Below, piece by piece: positions 52,470 through 61,784 of a stretch of DNA of 64,000 nt. Both the position numbers and the translations under genes were made by a program. The DNA is from UBA2185 sp964564625 (GTDB lineage: Bacteria > Desulfobacterota > Syntrophia > Syntrophales > UBA2185): NCBI GenBank assembly GCA_964564625.1, contig CAZMBE010000008.1, positions 35,977 to 99,976 on the forward strand, in the 5' to 3' direction. The notes under the pieces are model-generated. The model saw nothing but the letters and a program-made list of their open reading frames with translations, ran no database searches and had not been told where the DNA came from. Every line of letters starts with the position of its first letter. Within the stretch, counting starts at the first letter, position 1.

Positions 52470-53522
52470 ATGACAATCAGAACAATATATTGGGAAGACA
52501 ATGCGGTGGTCATGATTGACCAGAATGCCCTGCCGCAGGAAGAGCGATACCTGAGGTGCAGGCATTATGAAGAAGTAGTTGCGGCGATTAAGGACCTCAC
52601 TGTCCGCGGTGCCCCGGCCATAGGAGTCGCTGCCGCCATGGGAATCGCCCTCGGTATGCTCGATGTTATCCCCTCATCTCACGAAAACCTCAAACCCGCA
52701 TTCCATGAAATTTGCGGACAGTTATCCCAAACGCGTCCCACGGCACGGAATCTTTCCTGGGCCATCGAGAGAATGAAAAAACGTTTTGAGGAAACACTGT
52801 CATCTTGCCCGGCAAGGATCACGGAGACACTTGTGGAGGAAGCTGTCCGCATCTGCGAAGAAGACATTGCCATAAATAAAAGAATGGGTATGCATGGAAG
52901 ATCGCTCATCCAGGATGGGGACACTATTCTTACTCATTGTAATGCCGGCGCCCTGGCGACGGCCGGCTATGGTACCGCGTTGGGCGTGATCAGGGCCGTC
53001 CGGGAAGAGGGGAAGAAAATCCATGTGTATGTCGATGAGACAAGACCCGTCCTCCAGGGAGCCCGGCTGACGGCGTGGGAAATGATGAAGGAGAATATCC
53101 CTGCAACCCTGATTACCGACAACATGGCAGGCTTTTTAATGAAGCAGGGGAAGGTCAACAAAATTATCGTCGGGGCGGACCGGATTGCGGCGAACGGCGA
53201 TGCGGCGAACAAGATCGGCACGTACTCCCTTGCCGTCCTGGCAAAAGAGCATTCGATCCCTTTTTATATCGCGGCACCACTTTCTACAATAGACACATCA
53301 ATAGAGAGCGGTGAAGAAATTCCCATAGAGGAAAGGGATGCGAAGGAAGTGACGACTATCCGGGGAGTCAAGATAGCGCCGGAAAGGATGGCTGTCTATA
53401 ACCCCGCCTTCGATGTTACGCCAAACCGTTACATCACGGCTATTATTACTGAGGCGGGTGTTGCCGCTTCCCCTTATGAGAAAAGCATACGCGGCTTGCA
53501 TAATTATATCACGGGTCCCTGA
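52470..53522 (+). CDS. mtnA: Methylthioribose-1-phosphate isomerase MtnA
   Basis: MtnA isomerises methylthioribose-1-phosphate to methylthioribulose-1-phosphate in methionine salvage. The 350-residue protein has TVRGAPAIGVAAAMG, the catalytic Cys in THCNAGALATAGYGTALG, DETRPVLQGARLTAWE and the Asp in GADRIAANGDAANKIGT. The related eIF2B-like or ribose-1,5-bisphosphate isomerases lack parts of this set. TTG 52440 would extend the protein by ten residues, but ATG 52470 gives the conserved start. No clear ribosome-binding site is present. The 3' end overlaps ilvA by 19 bp, convergently. Confidence 0.93.
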   Translation: MTIRTIYWEDNAVVMIDQNALPQEERYLRCRHYEEVVAAIKDLTVRGAPAIGVAAAMGIALGMLDVIPSSHENLKPAFHEICGQLSQTRPTARNLSWAIERMKKRFEETLSSCPARITETLVEEAVRICEEDIAINKRMGMHGRSLIQDGDTILTHCNAGALATAGYGTALGVIRAVREEGKKIHVYVDETRPVLQGARLTAWEMMKENIPATLITDNMAGFLMKQGKVNKIIVGADRIAANGDAANKIGTYSLAVLAKEHSIPFYIAAPLSTIDTSIESGEEIPIEERDAKEVTTIRGVKIAPERMAVYNPAFDVTPNRYITAIITEAGVAASPYEKSIRGLHNYITGP

Positions 53523-54733
53523 ACGTTGACCTCATAGCCTGCATTTTCCAATTCATCGAGAATTTCCCGGATGTGATCCTGTCCGCGTGTTTCGAGCTCC
53601 AGCTCCACGCGGCTAAGGTGTATGGCAAGGTCTCTCTCGCTTCGGGCGTGGTAAATGTTCAGGACGTTTGCCTTGATCTGGGCAATGATGTGCAGCAATC
53701 GCGCGAGTGAACCCGGTACATCTTCCAAGCATACAGATATACGCATAATCCGGCCATGGCAAAACAGCCCTTTCCGGATAACCCGGTCTAAGAGGTGGCT
53801 GTCCACATTGCCGCCGCTGATCACCAGCACCGCTTTCTGCCCTTTGTTTAGTTTGATATAGCCCCCCAGAAGTGCGGCGAGGGGGCAGGCTCCGGCCCCT
53901 TCGGCAAGGATTCTTTTTCGTTCCAGAAGCATGAGAATGGCTTCCGCAATTTCCTCTTCTTTCACCAGCACGATTTCATCTACTTTTTCCTGAATAATCG
54001 GAAAAGTAAGGTCGCCCACCTGCTTTACGGCAATGCCGTCGGCAATGGATTTTTTTGCATCCACCCTTGTCGGCCTGCCGTTCTCTCGCGCCTGGTAAGC
54101 TCCGGGGCATGCTTCTGTCTGAACACCGATGATATGAACTTCTGGTCTTACGGCTTTCGCCGCGATGGCAATACCGCTCACGAGGCCTCCGCCTCCGATA
54201 GGGACTAATATCATGTCTGTATCAGGCAGATCCTCAAGAATCTCGATACCGATTGTACCCTGGCCGGCAATGATGTCAGGGTCGTCAAAGGGGTGGATGA
54301 AAGTCCTTCCTGCCTCTGCCAATTCACAGGCTTTATTGATGGCATCTCCAATGCTCTGTCCCTCCAGAAGCACGTGACCGCCATAGCCCTTGGTGGCTTC
54401 CTGTTTTGTAATCGAGGCCCATTCCGGCATGACGATGGTGGCGGGAAGCCCCGCGCGTTTTGCCGCCAGGGCTACCCCCTGGGCATGGTTTCCGGCGGAT
54501 GCGGCAACCACCCCTTGAGGGCCGATACGTTTGAGGTGAGACTGTATCTTGAACGTTGCTCCCCTGAGCTTGAAGGAACCTGTTGCCTGGAGATTTTCCA
54601 GTTTCAGATAGACTTCCGTCCCGCTCATACTGCTGAAGGTAGGCGAATAGATAAGGGGCGTCCGTATTACTTTACCTTTCAGAACGTGAATGGCTTTGTG
54701 AATGTCGGATAGAGTAATCATAACATTTTCCAT
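53504..54733 (-). CDS. ilvA: Threonine dehydratase with C-terminal ACT domain
   Basis: This 409-residue PLP enzyme deaminates threonine to 2-oxobutyrate, the Ile precursor used by acetolactate synthase. It has the PLP lysine in GSFKLRGA, AASAGNHAQGVALAA and PIGGGGLVSGIAIA, and a C-terminal ACT domain (RISVCLEDVPGSLARLLHII). The short, single-ACT form is between the catabolic TdcB and biosynthetic IlvA types. Its start is 6 bp after the anti-sigma factor stop, so it appears to be read through from the ECF sigma operon. Confidence 0.92.
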   Translation of the reverse strand: MENVMITLSDIHKAIHVLKGKVIRTPLIYSPTFSSMSGTEVYLKLENLQATGSFKLRGATFKIQSHLKRIGPQGVVAASAGNHAQGVALAAKRAGLPATIVMPEWASITKQEATKGYGGHVLLEGQSIGDAINKACELAEAGRTFIHPFDDPDIIAGQGTIGIEILEDLPDTDMILVPIGGGGLVSGIAIAAKAVRPEVHIIGVQTEACPGAYQARENGRPTRVDAKKSIADGIAVKQVGDLTFPIIQEKVDEIVLVKEEEIAEAILMLLERKRILAEGAGACPLAALLGGYIKLNKGQKAVLVISGGNVDSHLLDRVIRKGLFCHGRIMRISVCLEDVPGSLARLLHIIAQIKANVLNIYHARSERDLAIHLSRVELELETRGQDHIREILDELENAGYEVNVQGPVI

Positions 54734-54739
54734 ATCATA

Positions 54740-55801
54740 TCAGCGGTTGCTGAACAATTCTATCGTTATTGATATATCCCGCCCTCGAATATCGGCACGG
54801 ATTCCTTTTTCTTCGATTTCTCCGATGGATTTCAGTTTTTCCATGAACTCCCTTAATCTTTGGTCATTGATTACGGCGGTGAGAACTTCTTTTCCATCAC
54901 GGGATTGCCTCTGGATTTTCCGGGCGCCTGATTTTCCGAGCTGTGTCTCGGCCTCCCTTACGGCATTATGCAAGTCTTTGACGTAAACCACAACACCGAT
55001 TCGCACCGACTTGATGGCAACGGCGCCCATCAACTGCGGCGCGGCGGGCGTCGCTTCATATGCCCCCTTCTCCCTGTCTGTGCTCGCATAATTTCCACTT
55101 TCTGCGCGTTTGTATTCGGGAGCCGGGGTGCGCGTTGCTTTTGGGGCTTCTTGTGTTTTTGCAGAAAACCTTGTGTGCATCGCTTCTCTTTTTTTTGCAA
55201 CAACCACAGATTTTTGTGCTGGAGTCTCAGCCTCATGGGGGATAGGCAATTCCTCACGGCGGATCGATTCGTCACTGCTGACAGGTGGTGAAGACACCTG
55301 CATATCCCTATCCTTCTTCGCGCCTCCCCTGGGGACGGCCTTTTTCTTGCCGGACGGGGCAGGAACAAATTCCGGAGATTTCTGAGGCGCCGCCGGAGCG
55401 TGCTCTTTTCCGGCTTCAAACACAGTTGCCGGAGGGGCGACGATCACCTTCATTTCCGGTTCACCGACAATATATATCTGGACGGCAAGAACCGCAATAA
55501 GGACCGCCGTCAGTGCCTGGATGGGAATTTTAACATGGAGAGGATAAAAAAGTTTTCTGAAAAAGCCCTCTTTCTGTTGAACCTCCTCCCGCACGCGGGC
55601 CATGACTCTCTGTGTGAACCAGGGCGGTGGTTCCACCTTTTCCATTTCCCGCACCAGTTTTTCCGTTTTCTTCAGGCTCTCAATGGACTTGCTGCACCGC
55701 GGGCACGATGCGAGATGCTCCGCAATAAGGCCTTTCTCCTGGGGAGAGAGGGCGTCTTCGAGGTACGCGGAGAGCTTATGTTCGATATCCTTGCACAACA
55801 T
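54740..55801 (-). CDS. Membrane anti-sigma factor with zinc-finger domain and DUF2275-like C-terminal region
   Basis: This 353-residue protein has an N-terminal anti-sigma zinc-binding motif (HLASCPRC, with Cys earlier in MLCKDIEHK). One membrane helix follows (about residues 90-112), then a Pro/Ala/Lys-rich periplasmic linker and a folded C-terminal domain ending in DVRGRDISITIEL-like sequence. It should hold the adjacent sigma factor at the membrane until a signal arrives in the periplasm. It starts in a TAATG overlap with the sigma gene. The C-terminal family resembles DUF2275, but I cannot confirm it here. Confidence 0.85.
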   Translation of the reverse strand: MLCKDIEHKLSAYLEDALSPQEKGLIAEHLASCPRCSKSIESLKKTEKLVREMEKVEPPPWFTQRVMARVREEVQQKEGFFRKLFYPLHVKIPIQALTAVLIAVLAVQIYIVGEPEMKVIVAPPATVFEAGKEHAPAAPQKSPEFVPAPSGKKKAVPRGGAKKDRDMQVSSPPVSSDESIRREELPIPHEAETPAQKSVVVAKKREAMHTRFSAKTQEAPKATRTPAPEYKRAESGNYASTDREKGAYEATPAAPQLMGAVAIKSVRIGVVVYVKDLHNAVREAETQLGKSGARKIQRQSRDGKEVLTAVINDQRLREFMEKLKSIGEIEEKGIRADIRGRDISITIELFSNR

Positions 55802-56421
55802 TACAGATCCCCAAATATCTTCACAAGGCAGTCCTTCAGGGCGGTTCTCGCCCTGAAAAGCCTTGATTTCACTGTCCCGTCCGGTATATGGAGAATATCC
55901 TGAATCTCGTCGTAGGAAAAGCCCTGGATGTCCCGGAGAACAATTACTTCCCTGAATTCATCGTCAAGAGCACCGATGCATTCCTGCACTTTTTCATTGA
56001 GCTCCCGTTTCTCAATCTGTTCGATGAGCGCTGCATCACCGGTAGGCATCCGGCAGAACGACCTGCCACCTTCCATTTCCGGGGGGTCGTCAACTGCCGG
56101 ATTTTCATGCAATGAACGGGCTTTGATCTGTTGTACGCGGTTTTTCGTGTGGTTCACGACAATTCTATAGAGCCACGTAGAAAACCGGGATTCCTTTCGG
56201 AATGTTTTTAAGGATTTGTATGCGGAGAGAAATGCCTCCTGCACCACATCGCAGGCGTCCTCATAGTTTCCCGTCATCCTGTATGCGATATTCAGCATCT
56301 TTTTCTGGTGTTTCTCCACCAACACGGCAAAGGCTTCCGTATCGCCTTTCTGGCATAATACGACGTACTCAATATCATCGTCTCCGAGTGCCCGGTTATC
56401 GTTATCCATGTACCTCGACAT
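55801..56421 (-). CDS. ECF-type RNA polymerase sigma factor
   Basis: The protein (about 206 residues) has sigma region 2 (FAVLVEKHQKKMLNIAYRMT, DACDVVQEAFLSAYKSL, FSTWLYRIVVNHTKN) and region 4 with a helix-turn-helix (GFSYDEIQDILHIPDGTVKSRLFRARTAL). Regions 1 and 3 are absent, as in ECF sigmas. The open frame reaches ATG 56481; ATG 56421 and ATG 56409 are equally possible starts. The anti-sigma gene follows with a 1-bp overlap. A 134-bp spacer separates it from the VIT/vWA gene upstream. Confidence 0.93.
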   Translation of the reverse strand: MSRYMDNDNRALGDDDIEYVVLCQKGDTEAFAVLVEKHQKKMLNIAYRMTGNYEDACDVVQEAFLSAYKSLKTFRKESRFSTWLYRIVVNHTKNRVQQIKARSLHENPAVDDPPEMEGGRSFCRMPTGDAALIEQIEKRELNEKVQECIGALDDEFREVIVLRDIQGFSYDEIQDILHIPDGTVKSRLFRARTALKDCLVKIFGDL

Positions 56422-56555
56422 CTCTGCCAGAGGAGGAGTTCCCCTGCTGTTTTCTTTATATGGACACCCGATAATGGCCATCTTGTCAAGAAAAAAATTT
56501 TTACAATATCCAGGGGATGGACAGGCGGGACGCCTGTCCTCCCTTTTCTTCTATC

Positions 56556-58895
56556 CTACGATCCGGAAACCAGTGTCACCGTTGCCTTCACCTCGCGACT
56601 GTCCTGTGTTGCGGGGAATTGCCACTTCTTCACACGCGCGATGAGGCACTGCTGTATCGCCTTATTCTTGAATATGCCTGAAATTACCCGCGCATCCTTC
56701 ACTATGCCGTCTGGGTTTATAGTCAGCCTGAACACAAGTTTTCCCTGAAAGCTGCTTCCGTGATAACACTTTTCTATCTCGTGGAGGTGTGCCTGCACAA
56801 CCTTGAGAAAATCATCTTTTGTCAAACCTTTTGTAACGCTCACATCTTTCATGGAAAATGCCTTCGTTACAGATATTTTCTCATCCTTGTCTGCCTGCCT
56901 CTTTTCAAACGTCTTTAAGGCTTCATATTCACGTGGTGCGCGAGCCTCCTTCCTTGCCATCATGGCCATGGGTGCATAGCTCATCTGCATGCTCCCGCCT
57001 ACGGCATAGTCCGAAACGCCATGGGTGAGGGGCAGGGGCTGCTGTATCGTTGCGGGCCTTCCCTCCGTATTCCTTGCCTCCGAATCGACAGCAACAAAAG
57101 ACGTATACGCAGTCAGGAGGGTGTATGTAAGCCCCAGGTCGGTCACCTCTTTAATGCGCTTGTCATCGTTGCGAAGCTTGTTGTAGTCGGAGAGTATCGT
57201 GATCCGGTGGCGCGCCCACAGGTATCTCAGCGCCGAGTTGCTCTGCAGCGGGTTGACCTTTCCGACATCGATGGTTTCCGTAAATTTCCCACTGCCGGTA
57301 ATACCCTTCACGGTGATGGTGCCATAGGGCTTGCCGCGCCATTTGCCGAATACAACAACGGGGCGATCGGCGAGGACATCGGGCAAAGTGACAGGTTCAA
57401 CCCCGTAGGCAGTGAAGCCGTTGAAGTCTACCTTCACCTGGGTGAGTACCGGCGAGGAGATCATGGCACGGAAACGCGCCGCTTTTTCCTCTGCTTCTTC
57501 CGGTTTCATGATGACAAAGGGTTCTCCCATGCCGATGTGGGCCATGCCCTCGATGAGGTGACGGTTGACACTCGATCCTATGCCAAAGGCGAACATATTG
57601 GCACTTTGCAGGTTATTCCGGATCAGATCAAAAACCTCCTCTTCAACGGTGACATACCCATCCGTGACAACGACAATGGTCCGGGAGTAGTTCTCCGGTT
57701 TCTTCAGGGCGAGGGCGCGCTTCATCGCCGGAAGAAGCTCCGTACTGCCGCCCCCCCGCTGGCGCTCGATGAAATGGATCGCTTGCTGAATGTTTTCCGC
57801 GTTCGCCGGGAGGGATTCCACGGACATTACCGATGACCCGCCGGAAAAGAGTAGGACATTAAAACGGTCCGTGGGACGGAGATTACCAATCAGATTTTTC
57901 AGCAGTTTCTTGGAGATATCCAGAGGAAATCCGTGCATGGAACCCGACACATCGACAATAAATATATACTCCCGACCGGGGATATCCGCCTTCGTAACTT
58001 TTTTAGGCGGCTGCGTCATAAGGACAAAGAAATTTCCCTTTTCTCCTTCATAGAGAAGAAGTCCTGACTGTATCCGGTTGCCGTCCAGCCGGTAGCGGAG
58101 GATATAGTCGCGGTTGCCGCCCTGCGTTTCCGATTTATCGAGGCTGACATTCGCGACAGATGGTCCACTGTACGCGGCATTCACCGTATGGGACGGGCAG
58201 GCGAGTTCCCGGATCGGAATCCCCGCGGCAATTGTCACATTGATGTCGAACGCGTAAGGGGGCGCTTCTCCCGCGTGCAGGTATGGATTCGCCACCCATC
58301 GCTCGGAAGGAGAGGCGGTTTCAGCGGGCTGGTTGGAGTAACGGGGGCCGACTACAGTTGGATAGATAAATTCATACACCCTGTCTGTGGGCACGAGCAA
58401 TTCCGTGTATTTCAGTTCGACTTGTATAGTGTCACCCGGCATGATGTTTGCCACATTCATCTGGAAGACATTGGACCGCTGCTGCTCCAGGAGCGACGCG
58501 CTTTTTCCTTCATCCCGCGCCTGTTCATACTCGCGGCGCGCTTCGTATTTTTTCTTGATTTTTGCCTCGATCACCCTCTCGCCGATGGTCATCTTCATCC
58601 CGTAGACCGCTGCTCGTGTGGATGCGGGAAAGACATAGATCGCCTCAATCGGCTTTTCCCCTTCATTTTTATAGACCTGCGCAACCTGGATATCGGCGAT
58701 AACTCCGGAAATCGTGACGGCTGCCGATGTGGATTTCAGGGGGAGCCGGTCCGTGCCGGTATCATCGCTCTTGATGAAGAAGTAGGGAGAGAGCGTCCGG
58801 TCTTCCGGTTCTCTTGGCTGGGAAAATGCGGCAGTGAGGGAAAAACAGGATATGACCATACCAAGGAATATAAACCATACTATTGCCTTTTTCAT
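56556..58895 (-). CDS. Secreted VIT/vWA-domain protein with AgmX/PglI-type C-terminal domain
   Basis: The 779-residue protein has a signal peptide, a VIT domain (about residues 40-180, with EAIYVFPASTRAAVYGM) and a vWA domain with the MIDAS motif FIVDVSGSMHGFP (about 310). The C-terminal end (LHEIEKCYHGSSFQGKLVF onward, KWQFPA) resembles the AgmX/PglI C-terminal domain. VIT-vWA pairs act in adhesion or periplasmic interaction; the enzyme role, if any, is unknown. It lies upstream of the sigma and anti-sigma genes on the same strand. GAGGAGG precedes ATG 58895 by 7 bases. Confidence 0.85.
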   Translation of the reverse strand: MKKAIVWFIFLGMVISCFSLTAAFSQPREPEDRTLSPYFFIKSDDTGTDRLPLKSTSAAVTISGVIADIQVAQVYKNEGEKPIEAIYVFPASTRAAVYGMKMTIGERVIEAKIKKKYEARREYEQARDEGKSASLLEQQRSNVFQMNVANIMPGDTIQVELKYTELLVPTDRVYEFIYPTVVGPRYSNQPAETASPSERWVANPYLHAGEAPPYAFDINVTIAAGIPIRELACPSHTVNAAYSGPSVANVSLDKSETQGGNRDYILRYRLDGNRIQSGLLLYEGEKGNFFVLMTQPPKKVTKADIPGREYIFIVDVSGSMHGFPLDISKKLLKNLIGNLRPTDRFNVLLFSGGSSVMSVESLPANAENIQQAIHFIERQRGGGSTELLPAMKRALALKKPENYSRTIVVVTDGYVTVEEEVFDLIRNNLQSANMFAFGIGSSVNRHLIEGMAHIGMGEPFVIMKPEEAEEKAARFRAMISSPVLTQVKVDFNGFTAYGVEPVTLPDVLADRPVVVFGKWRGKPYGTITVKGITGSGKFTETIDVGKVNPLQSNSALRYLWARHRITILSDYNKLRNDDKRIKEVTDLGLTYTLLTAYTSFVAVDSEARNTEGRPATIQQPLPLTHGVSDYAVGGSMQMSYAPMAMMARKEARAPREYEALKTFEKRQADKDEKISVTKAFSMKDVSVTKGLTKDDFLKVVQAHLHEIEKCYHGSSFQGKLVFRLTINPDGIVKDARVISGIFKNKAIQQCLIARVKKWQFPATQDSREVKATVTLVSGS

Positions 58896-59015
58896 ACTAC
58901 ACCTCCTCGTGTGTTATGGGCTTTTATTTCTTTAGACAGGAGGTATCGCAAAAAAGTTCCCGGGAAATAGTTTGATAGATAAGTAAAGAGGCAAACATCC
59001 TGCTTGAAGAACCGT

Positions 59016-59357
59016 CAAAGTCAGGGGCTGACAGTGGCAGATGACTTCATAGAAGAAATCATGCACTGTGTCAAGAATCAGGAGAAAAGACTCGAGATAC
59101 TCTGATCCATAAGCGTATATACAAGCCGACGATCGATCACCTGCACCTGTTGACCCGGAGATACCGGGAAGAGAAGAAGGGAGGCCATGGAGGAGGCAGT
59201 TTGCAGGCAAGACTACACCGAGAAGGACATCGCCTGCCATCTATGGCTGCACTGCACAACTGCCGGAAGGGTGCTGCATTATCTTAAACTGCTACATGTA
59301 ATGGCCTGGTATTGGAGAGCATTCTCAATACCAAGTCCATGCTTCAAAATTGCATGA
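59016..59357 (+). pseudogene. Decayed IS200/COG1943-type transposase, C-terminal remnant with HTH
   Basis: One plus-strand frame reads VADDFIEEIMHCVKNQEK, then a TGA (59103-59105), then YTSRRSI, a second TGA (59150-59152 region) and RREAMEEAVCRQDYTEKDIACHLWL. This order matches the C-terminal part of REP-associated/IS200-like transposases: a DEFIEK block, a SRPSL block, then an HTH of the type YTQKEIADHLGLHYSTVS. Two in-frame stops and loss of the N-terminal catalytic half show that it is dead. It fills most of the 430-bp space between the VIT/vWA and repeat-protein genes. Confidence 0.55.
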
Positions 59358-61475
59358 ACCTCCCCGGACAATAATATTGGTTCCGATATAACAGGTAGCA
59401 CCGTGGTCTTCAAAGCCTTTCGGGCATTTGCCCCAGCACACTGGTCCTACGCCGTGAAAATCATGTTTGCATGTCTTGTAGCAAAGTCCTGCGTCATAAT
59501 TCTTTCCCAAACCGCAACTTTTCGGCGGTGTACCGGCGCCGCGTCCATAAGAAGCCTTCTTGACGATATGCACGTCCTTCCGGCAGGTCACACCATCATC
59601 GCGATAGCCGGTCTCGCATTTGCCCCAGCACACTGGTCCCACTCCATGAAATCCGGCGTTGCACGCCTTATAGCAAAGCCCTGCGTCATAGTCTTCACCG
59701 GCTTTACACTGATTGGGTGGAACGCCTGCGCCTCGGCCGTACGATTTCTTTCCATAGATATGGGCATCCCTGCGGCAGGTGGCTCCATCACTGTGATAGC
59801 CTTCAGGACACCTCCTCCAGCATACCGGACCAACTCCTTTGTATCCGTCGCGACATTTCTTATAGCACAGGCCAGCATCCCGTTCCCTGCCGTCCCTGCA
59901 GGGGAGCGGTTTGCCGACGCCGCGGCCATAGCTGTCTTTACCGAAGATGTGAGCGTCTCGTCGGCAGGTGGCGCCGTCATCGTGGTAACCGGTTTTGCAG
60001 CTTTCCCAGCACACGGGGCCGACACCGTGATGCCCGGATTTGCATGCCGTATAACATAGACCGGCATCATAGACTTTACCGGTGCCACAACTTTTCGGCG
60101 GCACTCCCGCGCCGCGCCCATGGGAATTCTTTTTGACGATATGCGCATCTTTACGGCATGTAGCGCCGTCATCGTGGTAGCCGGCCTCACATTTGCCCCA
60201 GCAGACAGGCCCGACACCTTTATAGCCGGATTTGCATTCGGCATAGCATAGACCCGCATCGTAATCTTCGTTTTCCTTACAACTTTTTGGTGGAGTCCCC
60301 GCACCGCGTCCGTAGCTTGGTTTGGCTTGGACCACAACATCTTTTCGGCAGGTCAAGCCATCATTAGTATAGTCCTTCGGACATTTTGCAGGCTCCGGCA
60401 CTGGTGGCCAACCGACGGCAGCGGCAAGCTTTGCCTTAAAGGCGTAGAGAGAATGAATGGTTCTGGGATTTTTTCTCAGGACGTCCAGCATCTGTCGTTC
60501 GGCCTGAACTTTCGTCATATGTTTTGTGGAAATGAGTTGATTTTCCAGATTTATAAGTGCATTGGCAACATAAAGCTCAACCCAATCCTCATTTCCGGTC
60601 AGCGGCGGCGCAAAACCGCAATAATCAACTAAATTGTAAAGCGCGGAACCTCTATGCCGGGCTGAAGCCCAGTAATCTGACCAGCCTTCATTGAAGGCAT
60701 AATGCATATTATAGATTTCATTACCGCAGTGATTTCGGGCATAAGCCCAGCGGAAATCGTCGCAATTCCAATGATTGATGTTATCAGGGGAATCGAAAAC
60801 ATGCCGCACCGTATGGGCGAATTCATGAAAAATAGTGTTCTCGCGGATAAAAGCGTCGCCTTGGTTCGAGAGGTAATCGCTGCGGACCCTGATATAGTCG
60901 TAAAAGGCATACGCTGTGCCTACTACTACCCCGCCAGGGCGCATGATATGCAATTTTTTTGCGGGGGGAGATCGTAAATCAACCTTGTGATAGTCATCAA
61001 GGACCTTGACTCCGATGCGCCATAATTCACAGTCGCTCGTCTTCACAGTGACGTTTCCGAGATTGAGTTCTGTGGCACTTGCTGTGCCGGATGCATTGAC
61101 CTCGTCGGTGCGAGTTTTATTGAGATTATCCGTTATTACTTTAAGAGGCGTGGAGATGCTCGTTGGTACGTCGGGTGGATTGGCCTTCGTTTCCACTCTT
61201 CCGCTGTAACTAAGGGTGAGATGAACGGTTGAATCATGGACCCCGGAAGGAACATTTAATGTGAATGTGCCGTCTGCAAGTGTCGTTGTGTTGCCATATT
61301 TTTTTATAGATAAAGATACAAAAGGTATAGGATTCGAAACGGTGCTTGAATTGTCCACAACAGTACATATCAAAGTTCCTTTGATTTGAGTGGGTGCTGC
61401 ATTTGCGGGAGAGACCGCTATTACTCCAATCGCACACAGCAGAAAGAATATTTTAATTGTTGTTCTGGACATCAT
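59325..61475 (-). CDS. Secreted metallopeptidase-like protein with Cys-rich SYGRGAG repeats
   Basis: The 716-residue protein has a signal peptide (about 1-27), a carboxypeptidase-regulatory/CNA-B-like beta domain (about 30-90) and a peptidase-like region with HEFAH (217-221) and NEGWSDYWA (Glu263). The latter resembles gluzincin metallopeptidases (M36-like). Five tandem repeats of about 64 residues (365-683) and a half repeat follow. Each repeat carries six cysteines and the core GYHDDGATCRKDAHI, SYGRGAG and DAGLCY...GVGPVCW. The repeats should fold as disulfide-bonded surface modules. GGAGGG lies 8 bases before ATG 61475. Confidence 0.75.
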   Translation of the reverse strand: MMSRTTIKIFFLLCAIGVIAVSPANAAPTQIKGTLICTVVDNSSTVSNPIPFVSLSIKKYGNTTTLADGTFTLNVPSGVHDSTVHLTLSYSGRVETKANPPDVPTSISTPLKVITDNLNKTRTDEVNASGTASATELNLGNVTVKTSDCELWRIGVKVLDDYHKVDLRSPPAKKLHIMRPGGVVVGTAYAFYDYIRVRSDYLSNQGDAFIRENTIFHEFAHTVRHVFDSPDNINHWNCDDFRWAYARNHCGNEIYNMHYAFNEGWSDYWASARHRGSALYNLVDYCGFAPPLTGNEDWVELYVANALINLENQLISTKHMTKVQAERQMLDVLRKNPRTIHSLYAFKAKLAAAVGWPPVPEPAKCPKDYTNDGLTCRKDVVVQAKPSYGRGAGTPPKSCKENEDYDAGLCYAECKSGYKGVGPVCWGKCEAGYHDDGATCRKDAHIVKKNSHGRGAGVPPKSCGTGKVYDAGLCYTACKSGHHGVGPVCWESCKTGYHDDGATCRRDAHIFGKDSYGRGVGKPLPCRDGRERDAGLCYKKCRDGYKGVGPVCWRRCPEGYHSDGATCRRDAHIYGKKSYGRGAGVPPNQCKAGEDYDAGLCYKACNAGFHGVGPVCWGKCETGYRDDGVTCRKDVHIVKKASYGRGAGTPPKSCGLGKNYDAGLCYKTCKHDFHGVGPVCWGKCPKGFEDHGATCYIGTNIIVRGGSCNFEAWTWY
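59427..60383 (-). repeat. Five tandem ~192-bp coding repeats (64 residues each) in the secreted metallopeptidase-like gene
   Basis: Unit lengths are 64, 64, 63, 64 and 64 residues, followed by a partial sixth (to 59328). Units share the Cys spacing C-x10-C-x22-C-x10-C-x3-C-x10-C and the words GYHDDGATC, SYGRGAG, DAGLCY and GVGPVCW. Repeat 3 has a one-residue deletion and lacks the PPK motif. Confidence 0.9.
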
Positions 61476-61609
61476 GTATATTCCCTCCTTCTTTCCTGGA
61501 ACAATATGAATGTAGTACTATGGTATGTTTTCAATGAGCGATTAGTTTCCCGTCATTATCCTCACTTCCCCACGCAAATGATTGATAGAATTCCCTTTTC
61601 AGATAATCA

Positions 61610-61639
61610 AGTATAAGGGATTCGCTGCTTCTATGTCAA
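61610..61639 (-). promoter_or_regulatory. Promoter of the secreted metallopeptidase-like gene
   Basis: On the minus strand TTGACA (61639-61634) and TATACT (61615-61610) are separated by 18 bases, about 135 bases before ATG 61475. The remaining 61476-61784 spacer holds no recognised gene. Confidence 0.65.
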
Positions 61640-61784
61640 GGCAATTTAGCTCTACAATACGGTCGGTCCTGCCGTTCTGATTCCGCGTGTTCATTGGGGC
61701 GATTTTCCTGTATATTATGTAAGGGGCGCGTTTCAGAAGTTTTCACCAGTTTTTACCGGATCAGCGTACATAACGACAAATATC

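Noticed and set aside
59403..60136. Plus-strand open frames opposite the repeat protein
   Set aside because: They arise from the repetitive, GC-rich codons of the minus-strand repeats; only the minus frame keeps Cys spacing and motifs.
59427..60383. CRISPR-like regular repeat
   Set aside because: The 192-bp period is coding, diverged between units and without spacers.
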